Shown one piece after another: positions 57,495 to 58,688 of a stretch of 58,688 nucleotides of DNA; position 1 is the first letter of the stretch; each line of letters opens with the position of its first letter. A program made the translations under genes and the position numbers. A model generated the notes under the pieces. The model was not told the DNA's origin. It made no database searches and saw only the letters and a list, made by a program, of their open reading frames with translations. The stretch is from a virus: the IMG/VR virus record IMGVR_UViG_3300037041_002703, positions 1 through 58,688 of that record, one strand, 5' to 3'.

Positions 57495-58307
57495 GGAAAA
57501 ACGTGTACCACGCTTTTTGTAGTGCAGTTTATAACCCAACTCAGCAATCATTTTCTTCCCAATTTCAATTCCGTTAAAGACATCTTCAAGAACAACATAT
57601 TCGTTACGAGTGTGGTAATTATAATATCCGATGGATATGTTAATACAAGAAAAGTCAAACTTTCCGCGCAAAGAATAAACATCAGTATAAGGATGAACAA
57701 GATATTCCAAGCTTTCCCCAACATTTTCAACAAGAATTTTATCACAAGTTTCAAAAAACTCGGATTCCCGGTCAAATAGTTGTTGACCAAAACAATATTC
57801 TGTCACCATCCAATTTTCCGGACCATCGAATTGGATACCGTACCCGACGTTTTGAAAAAACTCAACATCAGCTTTAGCGGAACCATGGCATCCGGTTTCT
57901 TCAGCAACAAAAAATGCTGCTTTTACATTTGGAAGTTCTTCCAATACTTGCAAACAAGCAAAAACACCAGCCTTATCATCACCACCTATGCCAGTTGGGT
58001 TTCCGTGATTATCATAAGCTTTAAATGATGGTTTAAGTTCACCCTGGGCATTTTCATGCATTTCCTCACGGACATTAATTTCGTTCAATCCATGAACAGT
58101 ATCAGTATGAGCAATAACACAAGGAAAATATTCCACGTCCGCATCAGTTTGCTTTGTGGCATAGACATTTAGCATGTCATCAATATAATATTCAATATTG
58201 TTTTCTTTGAGCCAATCGCAAATAAATTCGACAAGCAAGCCCTCTCTATGAGTTGCTGTGGGAACCGATAGGACCTCTTTTAAAAGTTGAATTTTTTCGT
58301 GAAGCAT
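57477..58307 (-). CDS. M20/PepT-like zinc peptidase
   Basis: 276 residues from ATG 58307; an upstream in-frame start at 58352 would lie in the promoter. Metal and catalytic residues of M20-type enzymes are visible: AHTDTVHG (H67, D69), GIGGDDKAG (D110/D111), AEETGCHGS (E136/E137), QFDGPEN (D161) and YHTRNEY (H232). The lid/dimerisation domain is short compared with ~400-residue family members. It probably hydrolyses small peptides in the cytosol, feeding amino acids to phage synthesis. A host-type promoter lies just upstream. The identification is firm at superfamily level. Confidence 0.85.
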   Translation of the reverse strand: MLHEKIQLLKEVLSVPTATHREGLLVEFICDWLKENNIEYYIDDMLNVYATKQTDADVEYFPCVIAHTDTVHGLNEINVREEMHENAQGELKPSFKAYDNHGNPTGIGGDDKAGVFACLQVLEELPNVKAAFFVAEETGCHGSAKADVEFFQNVGYGIQFDGPENWMVTEYCFGQQLFDRESEFFETCDKILVENVGESLEYLVHPYTDVYSLRGKFDFSCINISIGYYNYHTRNEYVVLEDVFNGIEIGKKMIAELGYKLHYKKRGTRFSSNLVF

Positions 58308-58688
58308 CTTCAAGTATTTGTTGCAAAGATAATAAAATATTTTTACTTTCAAAATTAAATCTTGGGTGGTTATACCAATTTAAAAAATCTTCTCGCGACA
58401 TTTTGACTATCTTTCCCCAATTAGGCCCATTTGTTATCCTAAATTCAACAATATCGTCATCTATATCATAACCCAAAACAGAGAAAGCTTCTCCAGTGTG
58501 GGGATTTTCAGGCCAACGAAAGGTAGTTTTTAAGGATGCCAAAAAGTTTAAAAATGATTTTCTATCAGAAAAGTTAGAACTTTGCAATTTTTCCAAAATG
58601 TAATTTAAATCATCCTCGGTTTCGACACCCAAAGAATCATTATCCAAAAATTTTTCATCGAAAAAATTATACTTATTTTCTTCCCAGC
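58246..58688 (-). CDS. Hypothetical phage protein, partial (N-terminus off right edge)
   Basis: At least 147 residues; the frame is open to the window edge (reading WEENKYNFFDEKFLDNDS before a possible TTG at 58647), so the true start is outside. It contains TEDDLNYILEKLQSSNFSD, WPENPHTGEAFSVLGYD and GPNWGKIVKMSREDFLNWY, a mixed alpha/beta domain I do not recognise. Its 3' end overlaps the start of the peptidase gene by 62 bases, and the peptidase promoter lies within it. Confidence 0.55.
   Translation of the reverse strand, partial: WEENKYNFFDEKFLDNDSLGVETEDDLNYILEKLQSSNFSDRKSFLNFLASLKTTFRWPENPHTGEAFSVLGYDIDDDIVEFRITNGPNWGKIVKMSREDFLNWYNHPRFNFESKNILLSLQQILEDASRKNSTFKRGPIGSHSNS
58324..58352 (-). 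promoter_or_regulatory. Host-type promoter for the M20 peptidase gene
   Basis: On the minus strand: TTG (58352-58350), 18-base spacer, TATCTTTG (58331-58324), an exact TAnnTTTG box. The ATG is 16 bases further. It is located inside the upstream coding region. Confidence 0.65.

Overview
This window is part of the genome of a tailed, T4-like bacteriophage (myovirus). The minus strand carries the T4 head-gene order: terminase large subunit (47371-45611), portal (45570-42724), two small proteins, prohead protease (41266-40550), scaffold-like acidic protein (40215-38644) and major capsid protein (38609-36813). A T4 gp55-like late sigma factor (27901-28647) and a gp5-like baseplate hub/spike protein (31419-32918) lie on the plus strand. 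The host is most likely a member of Bacteroidota, probably a flavobacterium-like organism. The DNA is AT-rich, starts have A-rich leaders with no evident Shine-Dalgarno sequence, several promoters resemble the Bacteroidota TTG-N18-20-TAnnTTTG form, and the phage-encoded ribosomal protein bS21 and a DUF4494-like protein resemble Bacteroidota versions. Host assignment is an inference.

Layout: (1) 1-4268, virion-type and unknown genes, including a cysteine-rich structural protein that runs off the left edge and a WYL-like protein. (2) 4323-27901, one continuous plus-strand block of about 24 kb, mostly joined by ATGA overlaps. It holds about eleven glycosyltransferases (GT2, GT4, GT9-like, GT10, GT11, STELLO-like), sugar-nucleotide enzymes (UDP-sugar dehydrogenase, GDP-mannose 3,5-epimerase-like enzyme, aminotransferase, NeuD-like acyltransferase, zinc dehydrogenase, HAD-nucleotidyltransferase fusion) and three methyltransferases. 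Nucleotide and housekeeping genes are interspersed: exonuclease, dUTPase, NAD synthetase, PhoH. (3) 27901-36328, late sigma factor, tail/baseplate genes and small probable cargo genes. (4) 36360-51994, head morphogenesis, mostly on the minus strand, with a 320-residue HNH intein in the portal protein and bS21 embedded on the opposite strand. (5) 52062-58688, accessory genes: nucleotidyltransferase, KTSC protein, UVR-domain protein, ClpC-like unfoldase with a ClpP-docking tripeptide, small proteins with a shared N-terminal motif, and an M20-type peptidase.

How it may work together: host-type promoters precede a few genes (34964, 53789, 58307), while many late genes carry TATTTAT plus one base shortly upstream. 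This is a candidate late promoter for the encoded gp55-like factor. The prohead protease appears to share an (I/L)-x-E cleavage rule with the capsid protein (residue 60/61) and with a family of small proteins whose N-terminal helices end in I-N-E, L-H-E or I-Q-E; these are candidate capsid-targeted internal proteins. The ClpC-like ATPase and the divergent UVR protein may form a module that redirects host ClpP, and bS21 could alter host ribosomes. The sugar block appears to build a complex glycan, possibly containing L-galactose, for the virion or the infected cell surface.

All calls come from reading the sequence; no database search was run.
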